A DNA stretch of 64,000 nucleotides, from assembly GCA_029259945.1 (NCBI GenBank), contig JAJDEF010000030.1:1-64000 (forward strand). Direction: 5' to 3'. Shown in pieces: positions 27,795 through 37,432 of the stretch (position 1 is the first letter of the stretch; the number at the start of each line of letters is the position of its first letter). A program made the position numbers and the translations under genes. The DNA comes from Planctomycetota bacterium. GTDB taxonomy: Bacteria > Planctomycetota > Planctomycetia > Pirellulales > Lacipirellulaceae. The notes beneath the pieces were generated by a model. The model did no database searches and had not been told where the DNA came from. It saw nothing but the letters and a program-made list of their open reading frames with translations.

Positions 27795-29435
27795 CTACAC
27801 TTGTTGGCTGAGTTCTTGAATTTCGTGGTTAAGAATACGGTCGTTCGCCGAGTAGTCGACCGGCACGTCGATCACATGCACGCCCGGCGAGCTGTGGCAC
27901 TCTTTCATGATCGGCACCAATTGTTCCACTCGGTCGACTCGGTGTCCAATAGCACCATAGCTCTCGGCGTATTTAACAAAGTCGGGGTTTCCATAGTCGA
28001 GACCGAAGTCGTCGAAGCCCATCTTCGCTTGTTTCCACTTGATCATGCCGTAGGCGTTGTCTCGGAGGATCATGACCACCAACTGCATCTTGAGCCGGAC
28101 AGCCGTTTCAAGTTCTTGCGAGTTCATCATAAACCCGCCATCCCCACAAATGGCCATCACCTTTCGGTCGGGATAAACCAACCGGGCAGCCATCGCCGAA
28201 GGCAGGCCTGCCCCCATAGTCGCGAGTGCGTTGTCGAGCAGGACGGTATTAGGAGCATGCGCACGATAGTTACGAGCGAACCAAATTTTGTAGACCCCGT
28301 TGTCGAGGGCGATGATCCCCTCGTCGGGCATGACCTTACGAACATCGGCGACCAGACGCTGTGGGCAAACAGGTGAATGAGGGTCGTCGTGCCCTTCGCA
28401 AAAGTTTTTGTCACTGGCTTTTCGTACACGGTCGAAATACGAAAAGTCCCAGCATGACGGTTTGTTGATCTTTTCGCAAAATTGCCAGATGCTGTTTGCG
28501 ATATCCCCCACCACTTCGACCTGGGGGAAATAAACCGGGTCGACCTTGGCGGAGAAAAAGTTGACATGAATCACCTTCAAGCCGTTCTCGTGCATGAAGA
28601 ACGGCGGTTTTTCGATGACGTCGTGCCCCACGTTGAGAATCAAATCGGCATGTTCGATCGCCCGATGCACAAAATCGCCGGCTGAGAGAGCCGCGTTGCC
28701 CAGGAATCGAGGATCGCGTTCGTCGATGACCCCCTTCCCCATTTGTGTGGTGATAAAAGGAATGTCGGTTTGATCGATCAGTCGCTTCAGCATACGGCTC
28801 GTGAGTTTGCGATTCGCAGCCGCTCCGATCACCAGCAGCGGATGTTTCGCTTGTTCGATTAATTCGACCGCTGCGCGAATTGATTTATCCTCGGCGATTG
28901 CCCGTCGCGCAAAACTGGCTTTCAGCGGCTTGAGGTTGGTTTCTTCGCAGGCGATATCTTCGGGCAATTCTAAATGCGTCGCCCCGGGACGCTCTTCCTC
29001 CGCTAGCCGAAATGCCTCACGAACACGCGAGGGGATATTCGCAGCACTGGCAATCTGCTCGGTGTACTTAGTGAGCGGACGCATCATGTCGACGATATCG
29101 ACAATTTGAAACTGCCCCTGCTTGCTGCTTTTGATTGGCTTCTGCCCGGTAATCATCAGCATGGGCATACCGCCCAATTGGGCGTAAGCCGCAGCCGTCA
29201 CAAAATTCGTCGCGCCTGGACCCAGTGTCGAAAGGCACACGCCCGCCTTGCCTGTAAAACGACCATAAGTCGCGGCCATAAAACCGGCTGCCTGCTCATG
29301 CCGCGTTAGGATGAGCCGAATCGACGACCGCGAGAGTGAGTCTAAAAAATCTAGATTTTCTTCGCCCGGAATTCCGAAGATGAACTCCACCTTCTCGTTT
29401 TCCAATGCGGCCACAAACAGATCCGACGCTTTCAT
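27795..29435 (-). CDS. Thiamine-diphosphate enzyme, acetolactate synthase large-subunit type
   Basis: A 546-residue member of the acetolactate-synthase group: FGIPGEENLD holds the cofactor-activating glutamate, the middle domain follows, and AICGDGGFMMNSQELETA is the thiamine diphosphate/Mg motif. The ATG at 29435 has GGAGGAT about eight bases upstream; the frame is open to 29558 but that extension has no family counterpart. No regulatory small subunit is adjacent. With the following aldehyde dehydrogenase it forms a two-gene operon, which fits a catabolic or fermentative role better than branched-chain amino acid synthesis. Activity on pyruvate alone is an inference. Confidence 0.82.
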   Translation of the reverse strand: MKASDLFVAALENEKVEFIFGIPGEENLDFLDSLSRSSIRLILTRHEQAAGFMAATYGRFTGKAGVCLSTLGPGATNFVTAAAYAQLGGMPMLMITGQKPIKSSKQGQFQIVDIVDMMRPLTKYTEQIASAANIPSRVREAFRLAEEERPGATHLELPEDIACEETNLKPLKASFARRAIAEDKSIRAAVELIEQAKHPLLVIGAAANRKLTSRMLKRLIDQTDIPFITTQMGKGVIDERDPRFLGNAALSAGDFVHRAIEHADLILNVGHDVIEKPPFFMHENGLKVIHVNFFSAKVDPVYFPQVEVVGDIANSIWQFCEKINKPSCWDFSYFDRVRKASDKNFCEGHDDPHSPVCPQRLVADVRKVMPDEGIIALDNGVYKIWFARNYRAHAPNTVLLDNALATMGAGLPSAMAARLVYPDRKVMAICGDGGFMMNSQELETAVRLKMQLVVMILRDNAYGMIKWKQAKMGFDDFGLDYGNPDFVKYAESYGAIGHRVDRVEQLVPIMKECHSSPGVHVIDVPVDYSANDRILNHEIQELSQQV

Positions 29436-29696
29436 AAACAATATCCTCCAGCCGCACATTGGAACGTTTTGGGTGGCCATAGGCCAATAGCAGTTTTTCT
29501 CTCCAACACCCTGCTGTGATACGGCAAAGGACTCGCCAACAAAACCGAACAGCAGCAATTTGGATTAGGTGAGTCCAAAAGAACTGCGACGACCCTATTT
29601 ACCTGGAAATTCCTGCAGGGACGGCTATACTGTACCCTCGGCTAGCTCTTATCCCTTCTCGTTTTCTTTCTGTCATACGAAAGTAAGTTGTTTGCT

Positions 29697-31370
29697 ATGA
29701 CAATCCGACAACTACTCACAAGCGGACTGTGCTGTTTCGGCGGTTTCCTATTTTCTATTTTACAAAGTCACGGCCTGAGCGATGCCGTGAATGTAGTAAA
29801 TGCTGAATTTATGTGGCAGCAAGGCTACACAGGCAATGGTGTTGAAATAGGTGTGATCGACCTGCATCAAGCGGAGTCGACGCATCCGGCGATTAATGGC
29901 AATTACTTAGGTTCCCTGAACTTTGCCAACGGAGCCGGATGGTTGTCGTCGCATGCTACCGCCGTGACCGGCACAGCGCTCAGTCAAGATCCCACTCGTA
30001 TGGGCGTTGCGCATGGGGCCCGCTGGTGGACGGGCCAAACCACCAATCGTGCAGGCATCTCTCCCAACCAAGATGCCATGACCGTCTCCGCAGAAACCTT
30101 TGCTCAGGGACTCGGGATTCTCAACGGAAACCCCGCAGAGGTCGTTACCATGAGTATCGGAATCAATGGCTCGGATACCGCCACAGATCAATGGAGCTTG
30201 GGACTCGATCATGTCGTTGGCTCGTTGGGAACAACCGTGGTAGTTGCCGCTGGCAACTCCGGGCCGTCTAGTAGCTCATTTCCTGGTTCACCCAGCACGG
30301 CATACAACATTCTCAGTGTTGGCGCGACAGGCGGCACCGGCGCAGTAGTATCAGAAGATTACACACAAATCGCGCCCTACAGCAGCCGCGGTCCAACCTC
30401 CGACGGGCGCAGCAAACCTGACATCGTTGCGCCAGGGTCCATCATCGAATTACCGACAGTAGGCGGTGCCTGGGCGAATACGAGTGGCACAAGTTTCGCT
30501 GCCCCTATGGTCGCAGGCGGGGCTACGTTGCTGATCGACATGGGCCTCGATCGTGGTTACGACATCGACGCCAAAGTGATCAAGAGCGTGCTTATGAATT
30601 CAGCCGATAAGCTCAGTGGATGGAACCATACGCCAACGGCCCCTTTAGACCCAAATTTTGGTGCTGGTCAGATGAATCTTGAATCTGCTTATTACCAGTA
30701 TGATGCCGGAGAACAAGAAGCGGGGGTTGTGAGTTCACTGGGATGGGATCACGGTACGCTACAAGGAACGAACCCCAACACCTATGAGATTGATTCCCTG
30801 GTGGACACGGGCGGAGCAATTTCGGCCATCCTCACCTGGAACCGTGACGTTGCGACCGACGTCGAGGATATCGAGTCAGCGATCTATACGGCGTCTGCTC
30901 TCGAAAATCTGGAGCTATTTCTTTACGACACAAACGATCTTGTCACGCCGGTTGCCAGTTCCATTAGCTCGATCGACAACGTCGAGCACCTTTTCTTGTC
31001 CGCACCAACGTTAAGTAACTACATTTTCGAGGTGCGCTCGGCAGCCGGCATGATTGTCAGTCCGCTCTCGTATAGCTTGGCGTGGGATGTTGAAGCTTTT
31101 ACCGGCCTTGCTGGCGACTTTGACCTCGACAACGACGTAGATGGTTTCGATTTCCTCAAATGGCAACGGGGTGAATCTCCTAATCCCTTGAGTGCATCAG
31201 ACTTGGCCGTCTGGGAAGCCGCCTACGGCTCAGCATCCCCTGCAATCGCTGCCACCTCGACAGTCGTTCCCGAACCGGCAACATGGATCATGTTTGTGCT
31301 GGGCATGGCCGCCACACTGTTTCGCCCCGACCGTAGGGTGCAAAAAGTCGCGACAACAGAAAAGTCATGA
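29697..31370 (+). CDS. Subtilisin-like serine protease with dockerin-type repeat and PEP-CTERM anchor
   Basis: A 557-residue exported S8-family protease. After the signal peptide come the triad segments GVIDLHQAE (Asp55), SSHATAVTG (His86) and GTSFAAPMVAGG (Ser266), with the oxyanion Asn in VVAAGNSGPSSS. Near residues 475-505 a calcium-binding dockerin-like repeat (GDFDLDNDVDGFDFLKWQRG) follows, typical of planctomycete surface proteins. The C-terminus ends in VPEPATW, a hydrophobic stretch and RPDRR, a PEP-CTERM sorting signal. It is thus likely processed by an exosortase and held at the cell surface. The Asp motif is unusual in lacking the common DTG. Monocistronic. Confidence 0.93.
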   Translation: MTIRQLLTSGLCCFGGFLFSILQSHGLSDAVNVVNAEFMWQQGYTGNGVEIGVIDLHQAESTHPAINGNYLGSLNFANGAGWLSSHATAVTGTALSQDPTRMGVAHGARWWTGQTTNRAGISPNQDAMTVSAETFAQGLGILNGNPAEVVTMSIGINGSDTATDQWSLGLDHVVGSLGTTVVVAAGNSGPSSSSFPGSPSTAYNILSVGATGGTGAVVSEDYTQIAPYSSRGPTSDGRSKPDIVAPGSIIELPTVGGAWANTSGTSFAAPMVAGGATLLIDMGLDRGYDIDAKVIKSVLMNSADKLSGWNHTPTAPLDPNFGAGQMNLESAYYQYDAGEQEAGVVSSLGWDHGTLQGTNPNTYEIDSLVDTGGAISAILTWNRDVATDVEDIESAIYTASALENLELFLYDTNDLVTPVASSISSIDNVEHLFLSAPTLSNYIFEVRSAAGMIVSPLSYSLAWDVEAFTGLAGDFDLDNDVDGFDFLKWQRGESPNPLSASDLAVWEAAYGSASPAIAATSTVVPEPATWIMFVLGMAATLFRPDRRVQKVATTEKS

Positions 31371-31572
31371 ATGGAAACGGCCCTTTTTCTACTCCAAGCT
31401 AAGCTCGCCTCTAATGTGTTTCCAATAACCTGAAATCAGATTCAGAATCCAGTGACCACAAGCTCGATGTCAAACTACCCAAGCCCAACGCTGGTTGTTT
31501 CTCACGGCTGAGGGTGTATGCTGAGGGGTTCCTCGAATATCATCTCCCTCCCTGCTCCACCCCGCCCCATTG

Positions 31573-32499
31573 ATGACTACCCCTCTCCTTCCTAACAACA
31601 TTCGTAGTGTGCAACCTGGTGGTGGAAATTGCTACCAAATCGAGCTCCTTTGGGGACGGTGGCGGCGGTGGTATCTGAAGACCTTTCGGCGCGAATACGT
31701 TCGTCGTATGGCCGAGCTTCGGCAAGGCGATGTTGAGGGGGCTCCGCACGAAATTCTCGATCCTCGCGATCTCAAATTTTGTTGCAACCTCTGCACGGCT
31801 CATTGGGCAGCTGAAGACGACCCCTTTGCCTGGCGCGAACAGATTCCGTTTGCTCGTTGGGGATTGGCCGAGTTGCAGCTCATGGGTTGGCCACTTTTTC
31901 TTGCCACGGTGCTGTTGCTCGCTAGTCCTTGGTGCTGGTGGGCGGTCGTCCCCGCAGTAATGCTGGGCTTAGTCATTTACTTCTTCCGCGATCCCACTCG
32001 GCAGATTCCTACCGAGGCAGATGCCATCGTCTCGCCCGCCGATGGGACGATTGCAGAAATCACGTGGGTCGACCATTACGATTTCTTTCATGGCCCCGCC
32101 ATCAAGGTGGGCATCTTTCTCTCGATCTTCAACGTACACATCAACCGCTCGCCGCGTAGCGCCCGAGTGGTCGACATGCACTATAAACCGGGCGAATTTC
32201 TCAATGCCATCAACCCCGAAAGCGTCCTACGCAACGAATTCATGTGGATTGGCATGGAAGAAATCGACCACCCCCAGCGTCGGTTTGCCGTGCGGGCTAT
32301 CTCGGGGCTCATTGCCCGACGGATTGTTTGTATCTTGAAACCGGGGCAGACGGTCCAACGGGGAGAAAAATTTGGTATGATCAAGCTCGGTTCTCGGACC
32401 GAACTGATCCTGCCTTGCGAGGGTGTCGAAATCGAGGTAGAAGTCGGTCAAAAGGTCCAAGCGGGCAGCACCGTCCTAGCTCGCTATCTAGAAAGCTAG
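31573..32499 (+). CDS. psd: Phosphatidylserine decarboxylase
   Basis: A 308-residue phosphatidylserine decarboxylase that makes phosphatidylethanolamine. The core starts near residue 140 (FFRDPTRQIP, ADGTIAEI, SIFNVHINRSP), and the pyruvoyl-forming Ser274 lies in IKLGSRTEL, close to the C-terminus, where self-cleavage makes the small alpha subunit. A 100-residue N-terminal extension with a CCNLC cluster and a membrane-spanning pair is longer than in the short archaetidylserine-type enzymes. It is followed 16 bases later by pssA, which makes its substrate. Confidence 0.93.
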   Translation: MTTPLLPNNIRSVQPGGGNCYQIELLWGRWRRWYLKTFRREYVRRMAELRQGDVEGAPHEILDPRDLKFCCNLCTAHWAAEDDPFAWREQIPFARWGLAELQLMGWPLFLATVLLLASPWCWWAVVPAVMLGLVIYFFRDPTRQIPTEADAIVSPADGTIAEITWVDHYDFFHGPAIKVGIFLSIFNVHINRSPRSARVVDMHYKPGEFLNAINPESVLRNEFMWIGMEEIDHPQRRFAVRAISGLIARRIVCILKPGQTVQRGEKFGMIKLGSRTELILPCEGVEIEVEVGQKVQAGSTVLARYLES

Positions 32500-32515
32500 A
32501 GCATTTTCGACGCCT

Positions 32516-33361
32516 ATGAAACCAGTTCGTGCCATTGCTGTTCTGCCGACGTTATTCACACTAGGCAACTTGATGTGCGGCTTCTTTGCCATCGTGGTCG
32601 CTGCACGGATTGCGAAGCCCGGCTTGTTTGAAAGCGTCCCCTCACCGGCACTAGGTTCCGCCCGAGAATGGCTGGCAAGCAACGACCCTACCCATAACCT
32701 GATGCTCTGCGGGGCACTCATCTTTTTCGCCATGTTGTTCGATGCGCTCGACGGGCAGGTGGCCCGTATCACACGTGCAACAAGCGATTTTGGTGGGCAG
32801 CTCGATAGTCTTTGCGATGTGGTCTCCTTCGGTGTCGCCCCGGCAATTTTGTTGGTAAAAATGTGCCCTCAGTTTACTAGCGTACATCGTGAAGCCGTTT
32901 GGACCATTGCCGCCCTCTTTGCCTGTTGCGCCGTGCTTCGTTTGGCTCGATTCAATGTCGAAACCGACGAAACCGACGACCACGGCATTTTCGCCGGTCT
33001 CCCCACGCCTGCGGCAGCATCGGTGATCGCCAGTTGTGCCATGTTTTCGTATACCTTGCGCAATGAGATCAACTTCGAGGCTTTTGCCGGCTACGATTGG
33101 TGGCTGCAGCGTGTGCTGCCCCCTTTCGCCACACTGCTGGCGTTGCTGATGGTGTCGCGAATCCCTTACCCGCACGTCATTACCCAAATGCTCAAAGGAA
33201 AACGCAGCTTCTCGCATGTCGTGGTCATCGTTTTCACACTCATGGTGCTGTTAACCGTCCGTTGGTATGCCATCCCCGTTCTTTGTTGTCTTTACGCAGC
33301 AATCCCTGCAGTTCGCTATGCCTGGTCGCTATTGCGACCTGCGCAGAATGGAGTCGTGTGA
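32516..33361 (+). CDS. pssA: CDP-diacylglycerol-serine O-phosphatidyltransferase
   Basis: A 281-residue integral membrane enzyme making phosphatidylserine from CDP-diacylglycerol and serine. The complete CDP-alcohol phosphotransferase signature is visible: Asp76, Asp79-Gly80, Ala83-Arg84, Gly93, Asp97 and Asp101. About six to eight hydrophobic spans follow. Second gene of psd-pssA-ribE, with the ribE start four bases beyond its stop. Confidence 0.95.
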   Translation: MKPVRAIAVLPTLFTLGNLMCGFFAIVVAARIAKPGLFESVPSPALGSAREWLASNDPTHNLMLCGALIFFAMLFDALDGQVARITRATSDFGGQLDSLCDVVSFGVAPAILLVKMCPQFTSVHREAVWTIAALFACCAVLRLARFNVETDETDDHGIFAGLPTPAAASVIASCAMFSYTLRNEINFEAFAGYDWWLQRVLPPFATLLALLMVSRIPYPHVITQMLKGKRSFSHVVVIVFTLMVLLTVRWYAIPVLCCLYAAIPAVRYAWSLLRPAQNGVV

Positions 33362-33364
33362 TCG

Positions 33365-33967
33365 ATGTTCACTGGATTAGTACAAAGTCTCGCCACCGTC
33401 AAAGAGGTGTTGCCAGAAGGGCCTGGCGTGCGGCTGGTGATCCAAGATGCAGAAACCGCCCGTGGTGCAACGATCGGCGATAGTGTCGCCATCAGTGGCT
33501 GTTGCCTCACGGCAATCGCAGTCGAAGGTGATTCGCTTTCCTTCGAGGCGGGCCCCGAAACACTTCTGAAAACCACCCTGGGTGATCTCTCGGCCGGCGA
33601 CCGGGTGAATCTCGAAACTTCGCTCTGTCTTGGCGATTCGTTGGGGGGCCATCTTGTCACGGGCCATGTCGACGCAGTGGGCACCATCGACCAGCGAGTC
33701 GACGAAGAAGAGTGGTCAACGTTTTGGATCAATACGCCAGAGAATCTCTCGCGGCAATTGGCTTCGAAAGGTTCGATTACCGTCGAAGGAGTGAGCCTCA
33801 CGCTCGTTGACGTCGAAGACAATCGCTTTAGCATCGCCCTGATCCCTCACACGCTGAACGTCACCACCTTAGGTAATCGAAAAGCCGGTGACCGAGTCAA
33901 CTTAGAAACCGACGTCCTCGCCAAATACGTAGAACGCCAACTACAATGGATGAATCCCCCAAGTTGA
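33365..33967 (+). CDS. ribE: Riboflavin synthase (alpha chain)
   Basis: A 200-residue enzyme with two tandem lumazine-binding domains: MFTGLVQSLATV at the start and LVTGHVDAVGTI opening the second half. It dismutates two 6,7-dimethyl-8-ribityllumazine molecules to riboflavin. The ATG begins only three bases after the pssA stop, so it is probably translationally coupled. No other riboflavin gene is in the window, and no FMN riboswitch was seen ahead of the operon. Confidence 0.95.
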   Translation: MFTGLVQSLATVKEVLPEGPGVRLVIQDAETARGATIGDSVAISGCCLTAIAVEGDSLSFEAGPETLLKTTLGDLSAGDRVNLETSLCLGDSLGGHLVTGHVDAVGTIDQRVDEEEWSTFWINTPENLSRQLASKGSITVEGVSLTLVDVEDNRFSIALIPHTLNVTTLGNRKAGDRVNLETDVLAKYVERQLQWMNPPS

Positions 33968-34038
33968 TCGTAGCCCCTCAAATCCACGCCCCCCCCCTCC
34001 CAACTCGCGCCTAGTAACTAGCGCCTCGCGACTCACTT

Positions 34039-34944
34039 ATGAACCGACAAACCAAAACGTTCCTCATGCAACAGTTTCGCGAAGTCGGCATCCAGCCGGC
34101 CACGCGGCATGGTCAAAACTTTCTTATTGACCTGAATCTGCAACACATGATTGTTGATTCGGCCCTGTTAACCGACCAAGACGTCGTCCTCGAAGTCGGC
34201 ACCGGCACCGGCGCATTGACCGCCCTCATGGCCAAGAAAGCCGCTGCGGTTGTCACTGTGGAAATCGACGGGCACCTGTTCGAGCTGGCCAGCGAGCTAC
34301 TGCTAGATTTCGACAACATCACGATGCTCAAGCACGATGCCTTAAAAAACAAGAATCAATTCGACCCGCGCATACTCGACACGCTCAAAGAAAAATTGGA
34401 CGAGGATCCGAACCGACGCCTCAAACTGGTGGCAAACCTGCCCTACAACATCGCCACCCCGGTTTTAAGCAATTTACTGACGAGCGAGCTTACGCCTCAT
34501 TCGATGGTGGCCACCATTCAAAAAGAATTGGGCGACCGCATCGTCGCTCGGCCGAACACCAAAGACTACGGCGCGCTCAGCGTGTGGATGCAGTGTCAAG
34601 CCGACACCGAAATCGTTCGGGTGATGCCTCCCAGTGTTTTTTGGCCTGCCCCAAAAGTCGACTCGGCCATCGTGCGAATCGTGGTCGATGCCGAGCGGCG
34701 CGCCGCCATTCCCGACCTCAAATACCTCCACCAATTCGTCAAAGCGATCTTCATCCATCGCCGCAAGTTTTTGAGAGCCAATGTCGTAGCCGCCCTAAAA
34801 CGACACCTCACCAAACCGCAAGTCGACGAGATTCTCGGAAAAATGCAGCTTCGCCCCGACGCTCGCACCGAGCAACTCGACATACCCACACTACAAAAAC
34901 TCACCGAGCTAGTCCGTGCTCAGGCCCCCGATTGGACACTGTAG
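34039..34944 (+). CDS. rsmA: 16S rRNA (adenine1518/1519-N6) dimethyltransferase
   Basis: A 301-residue KsgA/RsmA methyltransferase. Seen are the SAM-binding VLEVGTGTGALT, the acidic VTVEIDGH and the catalytic NLPYN motif, then the C-terminal PPSVFWPAPKVDSAIVR and a lysine/arginine-rich end. It dimethylates the two adjacent adenines near the 3' end of 16S rRNA. It follows ribE after 71 bases that contain a C-rich tract. Its last 36 bases overlap a minus-strand helix-turn-helix gene. Confidence 0.96.
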   Translation: MNRQTKTFLMQQFREVGIQPATRHGQNFLIDLNLQHMIVDSALLTDQDVVLEVGTGTGALTALMAKKAAAVVTVEIDGHLFELASELLLDFDNITMLKHDALKNKNQFDPRILDTLKEKLDEDPNRRLKLVANLPYNIATPVLSNLLTSELTPHSMVATIQKELGDRIVARPNTKDYGALSVWMQCQADTEIVRVMPPSVFWPAPKVDSAIVRIVVDAERRAAIPDLKYLHQFVKAIFIHRRKFLRANVVAALKRHLTKPQVDEILGKMQLRPDARTEQLDIPTLQKLTELVRAQAPDWTL

Positions 34945-35145
34945 TTTTTTCTCGAACTCTTGAACCGCCTGGCACGGCACGCGAATTTGGCCGTTCACCT
35001 GCTCGAACGGCAACTCGCCGTGTTGGAGCATTTGCCGGATTTCGCGGCGAGATTTATTCCAGCGATGCGCCAAATGCGTGAGCGAGCAACTGCCCTCGTC
35101 GACAGGGCTCGTAGCAAAGTTGGCGGGGCGTCTCATGGGTGACAT
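34909..35145 (-). CDS. Small helix-turn-helix protein
   Basis: A 78-residue protein. The middle resembles an excisionase/MerR-like DNA-binding fold: SLTHLAHRWNKSRREIRQML followed by a short wing, then AVQEFEKKL. The ATG at 35145 has GAGGG eight bases upstream; a longer frame reaches 35205. The gene is opposite to rsmA and overlaps its last 36 bases. No phage or integrase gene is nearby, so it is probably a chromosomal regulator. I judge it real from the domain-like sequence and the ribosome site, but no target is known. Confidence 0.6.
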   Translation of the reverse strand: MSPMRRPANFATSPVDEGSCSLTHLAHRWNKSRREIRQMLQHGELPFEQVNGQIRVPCQAVQEFEKKLQCPIGGLSTD

Positions 35146-35352
35146 CTTGGTGACCCTCGGGGGATAGCGAATCTTTTCCGCGTACATCGATTGTAGCAGA
35201 CACACCGATTAGCCCGCAAAGAGATTGTCACAACTGCCACCATGTGGCACCCGAACCTGTCGTCCCTCTTCTGCATCCGTGTTACTATAGAGGGTTGGCT
35301 TTCGCGAGCCATCACGCCAAGTCCTTTGGTACTGCAGACAAAGCGATATTCG

Positions 35353-35946
35353 ATGAAACGCACCGCAAAAATTCAACGTCAGACGGCCGAAACAAAAATC
35401 GAGCTAGAACTGAATCTTGACGGCACCGGGCAAGCCGACATCAACACCGGCGTCGGATTCCTCGACCACATGCTCGAACTGTTTACCAAGCACGCAGTCG
35501 TCGATCTAAAAGTCCACGCGGTGGGCGATCTGCAGGTCGATCAACATCACACGGTCGAAGACACCGGTATTTGTTTGGGCATGGCATTGCGCGAAGCTCT
35601 GGGCAATAAAGCCGGCATCCGACGGTATGGGCACTTCACGCTGCCGATGGACGAAACCCTGGTCACCGTTGCCATCGATTTTAGTGGCCGTTTTGCGCTG
35701 GCCTATCAAGCTCCTGTTCCAGCAGCGAAAATTGGGGACTTTGACAGCGAGTTGCTCGAAGACTTCTGGCAAGCAACCGCCGCGAACGCACTTTGCAATT
35801 TACATGTGCTGCTGCACTATGGGCGCAACAGCCACCACATCGCCGAAGCTATTTTCAAAGGCACCGCCCGCGCACTGCGCATGGCGGTCGAAGCCGACCC
35901 GCGAATGCCCGGCGTCCCCAGCACCAAGGGAACACTCGATGGCTGA
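35353..35946 (+). CDS. hisB: Imidazoleglycerol-phosphate dehydratase
   Basis: A 197-residue single-domain HisB of histidine biosynthesis, converting imidazoleglycerol phosphate to imidazole-acetol phosphate with a manganese centre. Metal ligands are visible in [14 protein letters not shown] and HHIAEAIFK. The frame is open from 35242, but the ATG at 35353 starts [16 protein letters not shown], the normal family N-terminus. It stands alone from other his genes here; its stop is ten bases before that of the convergent phosphofructokinase gene. Confidence 0.95.
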   Translation: MKRTAKIQRQTAETKIELELNLDGTGQADINTGVGFLDHMLELFTKHAVVDLKVHAVGDLQVDQHHTVEDTGICLGMALREALGNKAGIRRYGHFTLPMDETLVTVAIDFSGRFALAYQAPVPAAKIGDFDSELLEDFWQATAANALCNLHVLLHYGRNSHHIAEAIFKGTARALRMAVEADPRMPGVPSTKGTLDG

Positions 35947-35956
35947 TTTTGCAGCC

Positions 35957-37285
35957 CTATCGCAGCTCTTCGCCCTGATCGACGTACGTCTCTAAGAATC
36001 GCGTGAGCCGTTGGAAATCGCTGTCGGCTTCGATGTAACGCACCATGGTAACCAGCGTCTCAGGATCGACCAATTTGTCGAACGGTACATACTCTAGCTG
36101 TAACTGTCCCGAAACCGAAACCATCACGCCATCGAGCTGCTCTTCGACCAGCGCCCGATAGGCACCGACCCCTAGCTGACTACCCAGCATCACGTCGAAG
36201 GCGTGGGGCTTCGCACAACGGGCTTCGTAACCAAGTTGCAACGCATTGACCTTCCGCTTTCGTCCCGTCTGACGCTCATACTCCTTCGTAACCAGCCCTG
36301 CAAAGACATCGTGCAGATTGATTGCCGAAATATTGATATGGCCATGCTCGTCACGGTCGACGCCTTCTAAATAGCTACTCGGTAGAAACTCGGCGAGGCC
36401 CTCGGCGATGACGATCACGCCATATTCTTTGCCCTCGCGCTCGCGGGTGGTCATCGTTGCCACTATGCGCGGTATGACCTCGTCCATGTTCATCACCTGA
36501 CGGGTCGTCTTCTCGCCGGTAGCCGGGTTGACCGTCTCTTCGGTCATTCGGTACATCCCCACGATATCTTCAACGCTGATCACAAGGCTGGCTTCGCCGG
36601 CAATCGCAACCCCATAAGCCAACCAACCGGCACTGCGCCCCATCGACTCGGCGAGGAAATAGGTCTTATTCGCCTCAGCGTCCGCAAGAAGATTGCGTAC
36701 TTCGCCAGCCAAAAAATCGACGGCCGTGAAGTAACCAAAAGTAAAGTCGATACCCCGATAATCGTTGTCGATTGTTTTCGGTAGATGCACCACAGGAATC
36801 CGGTGGGCATCGAGCGGCAAACGCTCCTGAAACATCTTAAACTTATTGGCCGTCTTTAGCGTGTCGTCACCACCAATCGAGATCAGCAGGTCGACACCAA
36901 TCGACCGCAAGGCCTCGTAGACGGTTTTGAGCGGTGCGCTGCGTTCTGGATCAGACAAGTGCGAGGGGTGCGAAACCATTTTGCCTGGGTTGGCCCTAGC
37001 AGTGCCGATCATAATCCCCTGCGAGTTACGGGTTCGCCCAAGCATTTTGTGATCGACTTTCAAATAGTCGGTGCCTTCGACCAGGGGGTGATCGGGGCCA
37101 AACTCCATAAGGCCCGAATAACCATGCTTAATCCCAACCACCTCGATATCATTCCGCAAAAACGAGGTGGCCGCAGCCGAAATAACCGCGTTGGCCGCGG
37201 GAGCAGGGCCACCAGCAAACAAAATTGCGGCTCGGCGGAAGTGCGTTGTCATCTTGGGAGGGCGAGAAAGTGTATTGTCAGCCAT
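35957..37285 (-). CDS. pfp: Diphosphate-dependent 6-phosphofructokinase
   Basis: A 442-residue phosphofructokinase of the PPi-using type. The phosphoryl-donor site reads GGDD (138-141), where the second Asp blocks ATP, and the catalytic loop reads PKTIDND (169-175), with Lys170 in place of the ATP-enzyme glycine. GRSAGWLAYG binds fructose 6-phosphate. It should interconvert fructose 6-phosphate and fructose 1,6-bisphosphate reversibly in the cytoplasm, saving ATP. It receives carbon from rhamnose only indirectly, via triose phosphate. The 147 bases upstream separate it from accC on the same strand. Confidence 0.93.
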   Translation of the reverse strand: MADNTLSRPPKMTTHFRRAAILFAGGPAPAANAVISAAATSFLRNDIEVVGIKHGYSGLMEFGPDHPLVEGTDYLKVDHKMLGRTRNSQGIMIGTARANPGKMVSHPSHLSDPERSAPLKTVYEALRSIGVDLLISIGGDDTLKTANKFKMFQERLPLDAHRIPVVHLPKTIDNDYRGIDFTFGYFTAVDFLAGEVRNLLADAEANKTYFLAESMGRSAGWLAYGVAIAGEASLVISVEDIVGMYRMTEETVNPATGEKTTRQVMNMDEVIPRIVATMTTREREGKEYGVIVIAEGLAEFLPSSYLEGVDRDEHGHINISAINLHDVFAGLVTKEYERQTGRKRKVNALQLGYEARCAKPHAFDVMLGSQLGVGAYRALVEEQLDGVMVSVSGQLQLEYVPFDKLVDPETLVTMVRYIEADSDFQRLTRFLETYVDQGEELR

Positions 37286-37432
37286 GTCTTAGGTCCATTT
37301 AGTAGAAAATTCAGTGTGCATCAGGGCTCGCTCAGAAAGCGAAGAGCCCCTCATTGTAGACGCTAGAAGCCACCTCGTAAAATGGGCGGTCTGATCGACC
37401 ATCCACTCCTGCGGTGGCATTCATGCAGAACG

